In this document: one piece after another, positions 1 to 10,563 of the stretch
Layout of the letters: each line of letters opens with the position of its first letter
Numbering within the stretch: the stretch's first letter is position 1
Source of the DNA: Prado023 sp036375875
Lineage (GTDB): Bacteria > Actinomycetota > Actinomycetes > S36-B12 > CAIYMF01
Direction: 5' to 3'
Assembly (NCBI GenBank): GCA_036375875.1
Contig: DASVBK010000199.1
Span: 1-14,234 of the forward strand
DNA: 14,234 bases
The notes under the pieces: generated by a model
Databases searched by the model: none
Told to the model about the DNA's origin: nothing
The model's input: only the letters and a program-made list of their open reading frames with translations
Made by a program: the position numbers and the translations under genes

Positions 1-66
1 CCCTCCGGGCATTCCAGCTCATGACAGCGCTGCGCACACCAGCGCTCACGACCCCAGCGAGGACCC

Positions 67-438
67 ATGCCCACGCAGACCCTGACCGCCGCCGACTTCG
101 AGTCGACGGTCCGCGACAACGACATCGTGCTCGTCGACTTCTGGGCCGCCTGGTGCGGGCCCTGCCGGTCGTTCGCGCCGGTCTTCGAGGCAGCGTCGGA
201 GCAGCACGCGGACGTCGTGTTCGGCAAGGTCGACACCGAGGCCGAGCAGGCCCTGGCCGCCGCCGCGCAGATCACCTCGATCCCCACGCTCATGGCCTTC
301 CGCGACGGCATCCTGGTCTTCGCGCAGCCCGGTGCGCTGCCCGCGCCGGCGCTGGAGCAGGTCATCACCGCGGTGCGCGGCCTCGACATGGATGAGGTTC
401 GCGCCGAAATCGCCAGCCGCTCGGGGGATCCGCAGTAG
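67..438 (+). CDS. Thioredoxin family protein
   Basis: A 123-residue single-domain thioredoxin, probably a cytoplasmic disulfide reductase fed by thioredoxin reductase. The redox site WCGPC lies at residues 29-33 (Cys30 and Cys33), preceded by the usual beta-strand VLVDFWA. The conserved cis-proline is Pro73 in SIPT. The length is slightly above the usual ~105-110 because of a charged C-terminal tail after about residue 110. No signal peptide or membrane segment is visible. The ATG at 67 is preceded by GAGGA at 59-63, a plausible but close ribosome binding site. The residues after the active site (CRSFAPVFE) differ from the classic CKMIAP of TrxA, so it may be a secondary thioredoxin rather than the housekeeping one. 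It stands alone on its strand here and converges on the DUF4349 gene. The fold is certain; the exact paralogue is not. Confidence 0.93.
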   Translation: MPTQTLTAADFESTVRDNDIVLVDFWAAWCGPCRSFAPVFEAASEQHADVVFGKVDTEAEQALAAAAQITSIPTLMAFRDGILVFAQPGALPAPALEQVITAVRGLDMDEVRAEIASRSGDPQ

Positions 439-516
439 CGTCGCACTGGTTGCCCCGATCTGGCGCATTGCAGCCAGGTCGTCCCGGTCCGCCGACACGG
501 ACCGGCCCCGGCGCCA

Positions 517-555
517 CGAAGGCTCGTCACCCCTCGACCCGGTGACGAGCCTTCG
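517..555. terminator. Bidirectional terminator between convergent genes
   Basis: A perfect 15-bp inverted repeat has arms at 517-531 and 541-555 around a 9-base loop. It lies in the gap between the convergent thioredoxin and DUF4349 genes. There is no long T tract, which is common for actinobacterial terminators. The symmetry means it could stop transcription from both sides. The stem is read directly; its function is inferred from placement. Confidence 0.8.
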
Positions 556-590
556 TCGTGTGACCGGCCCCCCTGCGGGGCGGGGCGAGG

Positions 591-1949
591 TCAGGCCCCG
601 TCCGGCGTGGGCTCGGTCGGGGCCCCGGGCCCGGCGCCGCCTGCCCCACCGCCTGCCGAGCCACCGGCCGCCCCGCCACCGGTCGCCCGGCTGCGGCGCG
701 CGGCGCGCCGGCGGGCCCACCAGATCACGAGCATGGCCAGCACCAGCGGCGTCACGATGAGCAGCGCGCGGCCCAGCCAGGTCCAGAACTGGCCCAGGCC
801 CTCCAGGAACGCGTCCCACCAGCTCTGGTCCGCGCTGGGGTCCACGGAGGCCTTCGCGTCGTCCGGGCTCATGAGCGTGAGGCTGATCGTCGACATGGAG
901 GTCTGCTCGGCCAGCGCGCGCTGCTGGGCACGCAGCGAGTCCAGCTCCGACTGGCGCTGGGCGATCGCCTGCTCGAGGGCGATCACGTCGCCCACGTCGT
1001 TGGCCTGGTCCATGAGCGCGGTGAGCCTGGCCAGCGAGGCCTCGAGGGCCTCGATGCGGGCGTCGACGTCCGCCACCTGGGTGGCCACGTCGTAGCTGGA
1101 CTGCTCGAGGCGGACCACCTCGCCGGTCTGTCGCGCGGCAGCCAGCGCCTCGTCGTAGCGCTCGACGGGCACCGCGACCGTCAGCCAGATGCCGGGCCCG
1201 CTGGGGTACCAGGGGTAGGGGTAGCTCATGCCCATGCCGCCCACGGCCATGTCGCTGGCGGGCAGCGGCTCCGGGCCGCCCCCGGACCCCCCGCCGGTGA
1301 CGACGGACTCCGAGGTGACGCGGCCGCCCATGGTGGTGATGGCGGCCACGAAGGCGTCGCGCTGGGCGCTCGGGTCGTCGGTGCCCACGAGCATCGTCGC
1401 GGTGCGCACCAGCAGCTGGTCGGGCACCTGGGCCGTGGGCGTACCGGTGCCGGTGCCCGTGGCCGCGCCCGCCTGGGGCGCGCGGGCGTCAGCGCCGACG
1501 GTCCCCTCGGCTGGGGCAGCTGCTCCAGATCCGGTCTCAGACAGGGAGGCCGCCCCGGCGCCGGAGCTGTCCGAGGCGGCGCTGTCTGCCGAGGCCAGTG
1601 AGGCGTCACTGCCACCACCGGCGAGCCCGGGCAGGATGGTGCCTGCCGCCAGCGCCAGGCTCGCGACCGCTGCCGCGCCAAGCAGCCAGGGCTGCCAGCG
1701 GGGACGGCGAACGGTGTGGGTGGCACGGGACTCGGCGGGCGTCTCGCCGCCGTCAGCCGCCCACGGGTGGGGCGGGCTGCCGACCGGCAGCGGGGTGCCG
1801 ATCGGGTCGGCGGCCACGTCGGTGAGCACCCGGGCGAGCAGGTGCTCGGGCGCCGGGATGGTGGGGTCCGACTGGGCTTCTGGGTCGCTCGCCCCGAGCA
1901 GGGTGCGCAGGGCGTCGTCGGCGCGGTCCTGGGTGTCGTGGCTGGTCAT
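591..1949 (-). CDS. DUF4349 membrane protein, putative sigma-factor partner
   Basis: A 452-residue protein with two predicted membrane segments. Residues 1-85 are hydrophilic and probably cytosolic. The first hydrophobic segment is about 88-110, followed by a Ser/Ala/Gly/Thr-rich linker to about 175. The DUF4349 region spans about 176-362, starting with LLVRTATMLV and containing a heptad-like coiled coil at about 291-348. A second membrane helix lies at 393-411, followed by a basic, then Gly/Ala/Pro-rich tail. Its ATG overlaps the sigma-factor stop as ATGA (1946-1949), and GGAGG lies at 1957-1961 on this strand, so both are co-translated. The layout (ECF sigma gene, then a protein with a short cytosolic N-terminus and one early helix) resembles actinobacterial sigma/anti-sigma pairs. 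I infer that the N-terminus may bind the sigma factor, but no zinc-binding anti-sigma motif (HxxxCxxC) is present. The function of DUF4349 is not known to me. An unusual Gly/Pro/Tyr/Trp-rich insertion lies at about 219-252. Confidence 0.85.
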   Translation of the reverse strand: MTSHDTQDRADDALRTLLGASDPEAQSDPTIPAPEHLLARVLTDVAADPIGTPLPVGSPPHPWAADGGETPAESRATHTVRRPRWQPWLLGAAAVASLALAAGTILPGLAGGGSDASLASADSAASDSSGAGAASLSETGSGAAAPAEGTVGADARAPQAGAATGTGTGTPTAQVPDQLLVRTATMLVGTDDPSAQRDAFVAAITTMGGRVTSESVVTGGGSGGGPEPLPASDMAVGGMGMSYPYPWYPSGPGIWLTVAVPVERYDEALAAARQTGEVVRLEQSSYDVATQVADVDARIEALEASLARLTALMDQANDVGDVIALEQAIAQRQSELDSLRAQQRALAEQTSMSTISLTLMSPDDAKASVDPSADQSWWDAFLEGLGQFWTWLGRALLIVTPLVLAMLVIWWARRRAARRSRATGGGAAGGSAGGGAGGAGPGAPTEPTPDGA

Positions 1950-2593
1950 CGGGGGTCCTCCGAACCGGTCGGTGCGTGCGCGGGCAGTGGGCCGTCGGCC
2001 GGGGGTGGCACGGGCAGGGGGTCGTCAGCGGGGGCGTGGACGCCACGGGCGGCCAGGGCGGTCCGCAGCCGGGTCCGGGCGCGGTGCAGCCGGGTGCGGG
2101 CGGTGCCGGGCGAGCAGCCGAGCACGGCGGCGATCTCGGCGGGCTCGAGCTGCTCCCAGGCCCACAGCCGCAGCAGCTCGGCATCGGACTCGGCGAGGTC
2201 ATCGAGCGCGGCGACGACGGTGCCGCGTGCGGCCGTCGCCTCGACGACGACGTCGGCTGGGTCAGCCAGGCTGCCGTCGTCGCGGATGGGGCGCACCGTG
2301 GCGAGCCGTGCGCCCAGCCGGGTGCGTCGCGACTCCGAGCGGATCACGTGGGCGATGACGTGCGCGGCGGTCGCGTACAGCCAGGGCAGTGCCTCGTCGG
2401 GCACGTCGGCGCGCCGGCGCCACGCCGTGGCGAACACCTCGACGACCACGTCCTCGGCGTCCTCCACCGAGTCCACGCGTCGTCGGGCGTAGGCCAGGAC
2501 TGCTCCGGAGTGCCGACCGAACAGGTCGGTGACCCATGCGTCGCCGTGCTCCGGCCCCGCCAGCGGCTGGTGGCCCTGCGCATCGCTGCTCAC
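1946..2593 (-). CDS. ECF-family RNA polymerase sigma factor
   Basis: A 215-residue sigma-70 family protein with only regions 2 and 4, the ECF layout. Region 2 spans about 21-90: it includes DAEDVVVEVFATAW (core binding and -10 recognition) and ends near RSESRRTR. Region 4 spans about 127-180 with a helix-turn-helix at 150-172 (PAEIAAVLGCSPGTARTRLHRA), which would read the -35 element. A Pro-rich tail of about 35 residues follows. It directs RNA polymerase to a special promoter set; target and signal cannot be read from sequence. It overlaps the downstream DUF4349 gene by 4 bases, suggesting that gene product controls or responds to it. The GTG start at 2593 has no Shine-Dalgarno sequence; a -10-like GAACAT ends 6 bases upstream, consistent with a leaderless mRNA. 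The pgm stop lies 52 bases upstream on the same strand, so some read-through from pgm is possible. Confidence 0.92.
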   Translation of the reverse strand: MSSDAQGHQPLAGPEHGDAWVTDLFGRHSGAVLAYARRRVDSVEDAEDVVVEVFATAWRRRADVPDEALPWLYATAAHVIAHVIRSESRRTRLGARLATVRPIRDDGSLADPADVVVEATAARGTVVAALDDLAESDAELLRLWAWEQLEPAEIAAVLGCSPGTARTRLHRARTRLRTALAARGVHAPADDPLPVPPPADGPLPAHAPTGSEDPR

Positions 2594-2599
2594 GACCGT

Positions 2600-2605
2600 A
2601 TGTTC
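2600..2605 (-). promoter_or_regulatory. Candidate -10 of the sigma-factor gene
   Basis: GAACAT on the minus strand matches the -10 consensus at positions 2, 5 and 6 and ends 6 bases before the GTG start at 2593. Transcription would begin at or next to the start codon. The match is weak alone but repeats the pattern seen at several other genes in the window. Confidence 0.4.
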
Positions 2606-2617
2606 CCGCCGCGGGGC

Positions 2618-2635
2618 CGGCCGTTACAGCGGCCG
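2618..2635 (-). terminator. Possible terminator after phosphoglucomutase
   Basis: A 6-bp GC-only inverted repeat (CGGCCG at 2618-2623 and 2630-2635) with a 6-base loop lies 10 bases past the pgm stop and just before the sigma-factor promoter. It is short and lacks a T tract, so it may end pgm transcripts only partly. Confidence 0.35.
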
Positions 2636-2645
2636 CGCGGGTGGT

Positions 2646-4286
<1,641 letters not shown>

Positions 4287-4306
4287 GGCACCTCCTGGGC
4301 GGGCGT

Positions 4307-4325
4307 GGCGCCGGCTGGGCGCCGG
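4307..4325 (-). repeat. Hairpin-forming repeat in the pgm leader
   Basis: GGCGCCGG occurs at 4307-4314 and again at 4318-4325. Because GGCGCC is its own complement, the copies can pair as a 6-bp stem around a 5-base loop. In the pgm transcript this hairpin would start near the 5' end and stop about 10 bases before the AGGAGG ribosome binding site. It could stabilise the message or affect initiation. Function is inferred. Confidence 0.45.
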
Positions 4326-4333
4326 TGACGGCC

Positions 4334-4339
4334 AGACTA
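4334..4339 (-). promoter_or_regulatory. Candidate -10 of pgm
   Basis: TAGTCT on the minus strand fits the actinobacterial TANNNT -10 pattern and would give a leader of about 40 bases before the ATG at 4286. I see no convincing -35. Confidence 0.5.
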
Positions 4340-4437
4340 TTGAGCGCGGCGGCGGGAGGTCGCGGCGAGCGCCAGCCCCCGAGGCGAGTGCGCGAATTGG
4401 CCGGCGAAGGCTGCTTCGGAAGCGCCGAGGGCCATGC

Positions 4438-4443
4438 GATCAT
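4438..4443 (+). promoter_or_regulatory. Candidate -10 of the LCP gene
   Basis: GATCAT matches the -10 consensus at positions 2, 3, 5 and 6 and ends 6 bases before the GTG at 4450. It supports that codon as a leaderless start. If GTG 4444 is the true start, this reading fails. Confidence 0.4.
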
Positions 4444-4449
4444 GTGCCG

Positions 4450-5619
4450 GTGACCGGCTCGACGCTCTACCGACGGCTGCCAGATGGCACCTGGGCGGCT
4501 GAGCGCGAGGACCAGGTCGCTGCCTCGTCCCCGCAGGGCGCCGGACCCCCGCCCGGCGCGTTGCCTCCCGACGCCGTGCCGGGCAGCCCGGGCCTGCCGA
4601 CGGAGGCGCGGCGCCAGCGCCCACCCCGGCGCCGCTCCCCGATCCGCACCGCGCTGCGCGTCGCGCTCATCGCCGTCGTCGCCTTCGTCGCGTGGCTCGT
4701 GGTGCTGGCCGTGCACGCCGCGGTCTCGCTGCAGCACGTCGACGCGCTGCCCGCCGACCAGATCCCCGGCACCCCGGGCCAGACCTGGCTGCTGGTGGGC
4801 TCGGACAGTCGTGCCGACCTGAGCAAGGCCGAGCGCCGCGAGCTGCACACCGGTGGCGACGAGGGCAGCCAGCGCACCGACACGATCATGCTCATGCACA
4901 CCCCGCCGGGGTCGCTCACCCCGACTCTGGTCTCGGTGCCCCGCGACTCCTGGGTCACGATCCCGGCCCACACCGCCGCCGACGGCAGCGAGGTCGGCAC
5001 GCAGCAGGCCAAGATCAACGCTGCCTTCGCGTACGGCGGCGCGCCGCTGCTCACCCAGACCATCGAGTACAACACCGGCCTGCACGTCGACCACTACATG
5101 GAGGTCGGCATGCAGGGCATCGTCGAGATGACCGACGCGGTCGGTGGCGTCGAGGTCTGCTTCGACGAGGCGATCCAGGACCAGAACAGCGGCCTGGACG
5201 TCGCCGCCGGATGCCAGGAGCTCGACGGCAAGCAGGCCCTGGCATGGGTGCGCATGCGCTACGCCGACCCGCAGGGCGACATCGGCCGCATCCAGCGCCA
5301 GCAGCAGTGGGTGCGCCTGGTCACCGACGAGATCCTGAGCTGGCGGACGCTGCTCAACCCCGTGCGCCAGTGGCGCATCGTCGACGCGGTCACCTCGTCG
5401 GTGGCGGTCGACCAGGACACCGGACCGTTCTCGCTCGGCCGGCTGGGCCTGGGCATGGGCCGGGTCGCCTCGGGTGCCGGTGAGGTGACGACCGTGCCGA
5501 CCCTGGACTCCGACCACTGGGTGGACGGGCAGTGGGTGCTCAAGTGGGACCCGGAGCAGGCCGACCAGCTGTTCGGCTCGATGGGCGGTTCCACGCCCCA
5601 GGCGCAGCTGGCGCAGTAG
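4450..5619 (+). CDS. LCP (LytR-CpsA-Psr) family protein
   Basis: A 389-residue membrane-anchored LCP phosphotransferase. Family members transfer lipid-linked wall polymers (teichoic acids, arabinogalactan, capsule) onto peptidoglycan outside the cell. Residues 1-66 are a Pro- and Arg-rich cytosolic tail. One membrane helix lies at about 67-90. The catalytic domain starts near 112 with LLVGSDSR (Asp119, Arg121), then QRTDTIML (Arg142, Asp144), SVPRDSWV (Arg165, Asp166), KINAAFAYGG at 188-197, and the Arg-rich ALAWVRMRY plus DIGRIQRQQ at about 263-285. These are the conserved pyrophosphate and magnesium contacts. Cys237 and Cys255 may form an extracellular disulfide. I chose GTG 4450 because a -10-like GATCAT sits 6 bases upstream. 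GTG 4444 in the same frame, with GAGG at 4427-4430, is the alternative; the frame stays open to 4219, but that stretch overlaps pgm. It is divergent from pgm. The exact polymer is unknown. Confidence 0.93.
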   Translation: MTGSTLYRRLPDGTWAAEREDQVAASSPQGAGPPPGALPPDAVPGSPGLPTEARRQRPPRRRSPIRTALRVALIAVVAFVAWLVVLAVHAAVSLQHVDALPADQIPGTPGQTWLLVGSDSRADLSKAERRELHTGGDEGSQRTDTIMLMHTPPGSLTPTLVSVPRDSWVTIPAHTAADGSEVGTQQAKINAAFAYGGAPLLTQTIEYNTGLHVDHYMEVGMQGIVEMTDAVGGVEVCFDEAIQDQNSGLDVAAGCQELDGKQALAWVRMRYADPQGDIGRIQRQQQWVRLVTDEILSWRTLLNPVRQWRIVDAVTSSVAVDQDTGPFSLGRLGLGMGRVASGAGEVTTVPTLDSDHWVDGQWVLKWDPEQADQLFGSMGGSTPQAQLAQ

Positions 5620-5674
5620 GCCGGCCGCGCACCAGGCCAGCGGCGCAAGGACGGCTGCCGCTGTGGGGCACCCG

Positions 5675-5680
5675 TACCCT
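5675..5680 (+). promoter_or_regulatory. -10 of the DUF4126 gene, leaderless
   Basis: TACCCT fits TANNNT and ends 6 bases before the ATG at 5687, so the transcript would start at the start codon. No Shine-Dalgarno sequence is present. No clear -35 is seen. Confidence 0.55.
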
Positions 5681-5686
5681 TGGCCC

Positions 5687-6259
5687 ATGGAGGCCGGCAC
5701 CGTCCTGATCACCGGGATCGGCCTGGCCGTGGCCGCGGGGCTCAACGCCTACATCCCGCTGCTCATCGCCGGGCTGCTCATCCGATTCGACGTCGTGAGC
5801 TTCGGTGCGCCCTACGACCTGCTGGGCAGCACGCCGGCGCTGGTCATCATCGCCGTGCTGCTGGCGATCGAGGTGTTCGCCGACAAGATCCCGGCGGTCG
5901 ACTCGGTGAACGACGTGGTGCAGACGGTGATCCGGCCTGCGTCGGGCGCCATCCTGTTCGCGGGTGCGGCGACCGGGATCGACTCCGAATGGTCGCAGGC
6001 CCTCGCCCTGGTGCTCGGCCTGGCCACGGCCGCCAGCGTGCACGCCACGAAGGCGACCGCGAGGCCGGTGATCAACGTCGCGACGGCGGGTGCCGGCGCC
6101 CCGGTCGTGAGCACCGTCGAGGACGGGTTCTCGGTCGGGCTGGCGCTGACCGCCCTGCTCGCGCCGGTGCTCGCGCTCATCCTCATGATCGTGCTGCTGG
6201 TCTGGGTCGTCGTGCTGCTGCGGCGGCGCTCGGCCAGGCGGGCGGCCCGCGGCGCGTAG
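5687..6259 (+). CDS. DUF4126 family membrane protein
   Basis: A 190-residue integral membrane protein of unknown function. Hydrophobic segments lie at about 5-33, 48-66, 86-98, 103-118 and 149-178, followed by a very basic tail (RRRSARRAAR). Two conserved polar patches fit DUF4126: EVFADKIPAVD at 62-72 and HATKATARPVIN at 119-130. The pattern of charged residues between helices suggests a functional polar site rather than a plain anchor, but I cannot assign a substrate. ATG 5687 is preferred over an in-frame ATG at 5663 because TACCCT ends 6 bases before it, giving a leaderless start, and the upstream residues (GHPYPWP) look non-coding. It lies between the LCP gene and purS on the same strand with a 200-base gap to purS, so it is probably its own transcript. 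Confidence 0.85.
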   Translation: MEAGTVLITGIGLAVAAGLNAYIPLLIAGLLIRFDVVSFGAPYDLLGSTPALVIIAVLLAIEVFADKIPAVDSVNDVVQTVIRPASGAILFAGAATGIDSEWSQALALVLGLATAASVHATKATARPVINVATAGAGAPVVSTVEDGFSVGLALTALLAPVLALILMIVLLVWVVVLLRRRSARRAARGA

Positions 6260-6327
6260 CTCGGCCTGGTGGGCGGCCGCGTCGCTCGGACGGATCTCGG
6301 GCGCGGCTCGCACTGGCCCCCGGGGCC

Positions 6328-6374
6328 GGGCGCCTCGCCCTGACCGGGGCCGGGGAGCGTGGGGCGGTCGCCCC
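6328..6374 (+). other. GC hairpins in the gap before purS
   Basis: The 200-base gap between the DUF4126 gene and purS holds two short inverted repeats: GGGCG/CGCCC at 6328-6340 with a 3-base loop, and GGGGC/GCCCC at 6361-6374 with a 4-base loop. Either could help end DUF4126 transcripts. In such GC-rich DNA, 5-bp stems arise by chance, so support is weak. I saw no riboswitch-like fold. Confidence 0.25.
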
Positions 6375-6413
6375 GTCGGGCGCGGGCAGCCCGGGGGCTC
6401 GGATTCCCGCCGG

Positions 6414-6419
6414 TACGCT
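6414..6419 (+). promoter_or_regulatory. Candidate -10 of the purSQL operon
   Basis: TACGCT fits TANNNT and would start a transcript near 6426, giving a leader of about 34 bases that carries the AGGAG (6450-6454) used by purS. No convincing -35 was found. Confidence 0.5.
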
Positions 6420-6459
6420 GGGCCAGCATCCGCCCCCGTCGCATCAACCAGGAGCCGCC

Positions 6460-6708
6460 GTGGCCCGCTTCGTCGTCGACGTCATGCTCAAGCCCGAGAT
6501 CCTCGACCCGCAGGGCCGGGCCGTGATGGGGGCCCTGGGCCGGCTGGGCCTGGCCGAGGTCGCCTCGGTCCGCCAGGGCAAGCGCTTCGAGATCGAGGTC
6601 GAGGGCGAGCTCGACGACGCGCTGCGGGCCCGCCTCGACGAGCTCGCCGGCTCGCTGCTGAGCAATCCCGTGATCGAGGACTACGTGCTGCGCGAGGAGC
6701 CTGCCTGA
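6460..6708 (+). CDS. purS: FGAM synthetase subunit PurS
   Basis: An 82-residue protein, the usual PurS size. It bridges PurL and PurQ in the phosphoribosylformylglycinamidine synthetase complex, which uses ATP and glutamine-derived ammonia in step 4 of de novo purine synthesis. The sequence shows the PurS pattern: a first strand with VMLKPEILDPQG, then the helix GRAVMGALGRLGL, RQGKRFEIEVEG, and the end NPVIEDYVL. The GTG at 6460 has AGGAG at 6450-6454 with a suitable spacer. Its TGA overlaps the purQ ATG by one base (TGATG at 6706-6710), so translation is coupled. An upstream frame stays open to 5680 but runs through the DUF4126 gene and is not coding. Confidence 0.95.
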   Translation: MARFVVDVMLKPEILDPQGRAVMGALGRLGLAEVASVRQGKRFEIEVEGELDDALRARLDELAGSLLSNPVIEDYVLREEPA

Positions 6709-7411
6709 TGCGCATCGGGGTCGTGACCTTCCCCGGCTCGCTCGACGACGCTGATGCGGCGCGCGCGATCCGGCTGGCCGGCGGGGAGCCGGTCGCGCTC
6801 TGGCACGCGGACCCCGGCCTGCACGGGGTCGACGCGGTGGTGCTGCCCGGCGGGTTCTCGTACGGCGACTACCTGCGCTGTGGCGCGATCAGCCGGTTCG
6901 CGCCCGCGATGGGCTCGATCATCGCCGCCGCACGCGACGGCCTGCCCGTGCTGGGCATCTGCAACGGGTTCCAGGTGCTGTGCGAGTCCCACCTGCTGCC
7001 CGGCGCGCTGACGCGCAACGCCGGGCTGCACTTCGTCTGCCGGGACCAGGCCCTGGAGATCGGCAACGCCGCCACGCCCTGGACCCGCGACTACGAGGCC
7101 GGCCAGCGCATCGTCGTGCCGCTGAAGAACGGCGAGGGCCGCTTCCAGGCCGACGAGGCCACGCTGGACCAGCTCGAGGCCGAGGGCCGGGTCATCGCGT
7201 ACTACGCCGACGTGAACCCGAACGGCTCGCAGCGCGACATCGCCGGCGTCTGCAACGAGGCGGGCAACGTGGTGGGGCTCATGCCGCACCCGGAGCACGC
7301 CGTCGAGGCGCTGACCGGCCCGAGCACCGACGGCCTGGGCTTCTTCACCTCGATCCTGCGCCACCTGGTCGCGACGGGGTCAGTCGCTGCATCGGCCGCA
7401 GGAGCCCCGGC

Positions 7412-7415
<4 letters not shown>
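6708..7415 (+). CDS. purQ: FGAM synthetase glutaminase subunit PurQ
   Basis: A 235-residue class I glutamine amidotransferase that releases ammonia from glutamine for PurL. It begins with the PurQ signature RIGVVTFPGS. The nucleophile is Cys85 in LGICNGFQ, and the other triad residues are His194 and Glu196 in MPHPEHAVE. VVLPGGFSYGDYLRCGA at 44-60 is also typical of PurQ. GAGGAG at 6694-6699, inside purS, serves as the ribosome binding site. The last dozen residues are Ala-rich and low in complexity, and their codons double as the purL ribosome binding site. The stop overlaps the purL start by 4 bases (ATGA at 7412-7415). The tight coupling suits fixed stoichiometry of the complex. Confidence 0.97.
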
Positions 7416-9724
<2,309 letters not shown>

Positions 9725-9793
9725 GCCCCGACGACGCGTGCGGCTGGGCGGGCGCTCGCGCCGCCACGCCGCGCCGGGACCGCCCGCTCGTGC

Positions 9794-9799
9794 CACGAT
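9794..9799 (+). promoter_or_regulatory. Weak -10-like site of the YdeI-family gene
   Basis: CACGAT matches the -10 consensus at positions 2, 5 and 6 and ends 8 bases before ATG 9808. There is no Shine-Dalgarno sequence. This is the weakest site of the leaderless set here. Confidence 0.25.
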
Positions 9800-9807
9800 C
9801 GCGCCCC

Positions 9808-10383
9808 ATGGGCCTCGACGACTACGAGCAGGTGCTGGTCACGTCGCGGCAGGAGTGGCGCGAGTGGCTGAGCGCCAACGCCGATTCCTCCCAGGGCATC
9901 TGGCTGGTCACCTACAAGCGGGCCTCGGGCAAGCCCTCGCCGACCTACGACGACATCGTCGAGGAGTGCCTGTGCTTCGGGTGGATCGACTCCACGGTCC
10001 GCCCCCGCGACGAGCACACCGCGATGCAGCTGGTGACCCCGCGCAAGCCCCGCTCGACCTGGTCGGCGGTGAACAAGGCCAGGCTGGAGCACCTGCTGCC
10101 CTCCGGGCTCATGACCGAGCGCGGGCTGCGCGCGATCGAGGTGGCCAGGGCGAACGGCTCCTGGGAGGTGCTGGACTCGGTGGAGCGCCTCGAGGTGCCC
10201 GAGGACCTCGCGGCCGCGCTCGACGCCGTCCCGGCAGCGCGCACGTACTTCGACGGCCTGCCGCCCGGGGCTCGCAAGCAGCACCTGTGGTTCGTGATCA
10301 GCGCGAAGCGGCCCGAGACGCGCGCTGCCCGGATCGCCCGGATCGTCGAGGCGGCGGCCGAGGGCCGCCGCGCGGTGGGCTGA
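9808..10383 (+). CDS. YdeI/OmpD-associated family protein
   Basis: A 191-residue cytoplasmic protein. The stretch EECLCFGWIDSTVRPRDEH at 52-70 is the family hallmark, followed by TPRKPRSTWSAVNKARLEHL, and the C-terminal part has the OmdA-type pattern (FDGLPPGARKQHLWFVISAKRPETRAARIARIV). Proteins of this group are named for E. coli YdeI, linked to stress and antimicrobial peptide resistance, but no biochemical role is settled to my knowledge. ATG 9808 is preferred to the GTG at 9790 because the added residues (PRSRP) look non-coding and a -10-like CACGAT falls in that stretch. It follows purL by 83 bases and could be read from the same transcript, though nothing in its sequence ties it to purine synthesis. 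Confidence 0.85.
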   Translation: MGLDDYEQVLVTSRQEWREWLSANADSSQGIWLVTYKRASGKPSPTYDDIVEECLCFGWIDSTVRPRDEHTAMQLVTPRKPRSTWSAVNKARLEHLLPSGLMTERGLRAIEVARANGSWEVLDSVERLEVPEDLAAALDAVPAARTYFDGLPPGARKQHLWFVISAKRPETRAARIARIVEAAAEGRRAVG

Positions 10384-10399
10384 GCGCAGCGGACACGGC

Positions 10400-10430
10400 G
10401 CTCCCCGCTCCCCACTGACCCGCGCTCCCC
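10400..10430 (+). repeat. Short GCTCCCC repeats in an intergenic gap
   Basis: GCTCCCC occurs three times, at 10400-10406, 10407-10413 and 10424-10430, in a C-rich stretch just after the YdeI-family gene. The rest of the 209-base gap up to 10592 holds a weak inverted repeat (GCCTCC at 10526-10531 with GGAGGC at 10544-10549) and the palindrome at 10564. I see no gene in it and can assign no function. Confidence 0.4.
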
Positions 10431-10563
10431 GCCGGCCCCCAGACCCCGCGGTCCCCACCGAGATGCCCCGTGACCGCACGTTGCTGCCGTCCGTCCGCGA
10501 GCATCTCGCCCTGCCGGGAGCAGCTGCCTCCATTCGGCTGGCGGGAGGCGCCCGGGCGCGGGG

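Noticed and set aside
26..46. AGCGCT repeat upstream of the thioredoxin gene as an operator
   Set aside because: The 6-base self-complementary copies at 26-31 and 41-46 are too short to support a claim, and the upstream context is cut by the window edge.
2603..2607. GGAAC upstream of the sigma-factor gene as an ECF -35 for autoregulation
   Set aside because: A -10 at 16-17 bases from it would fall inside the coding region and shows no CGTC-like element. A leaderless housekeeping-type promoter fits better.
6260..6459. A purine riboswitch or other structured leader before purS
   Set aside because: No purine-aptamer core sequences or long paired stems are visible, and the likely leader is only about 34 bases.
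6980..7411. Long in-frame extension upstream of purL
   Set aside because: This part overlaps purQ in another frame and has shadow composition. purL has a good ribosome binding site at 7400-7404 and a normal length from 7412.
9725..9807. Strong terminator after purL
   Set aside because: Only a 5-bp GC stem with a 4-base loop near 9750 can be drawn, not distinguishable from chance in this composition.
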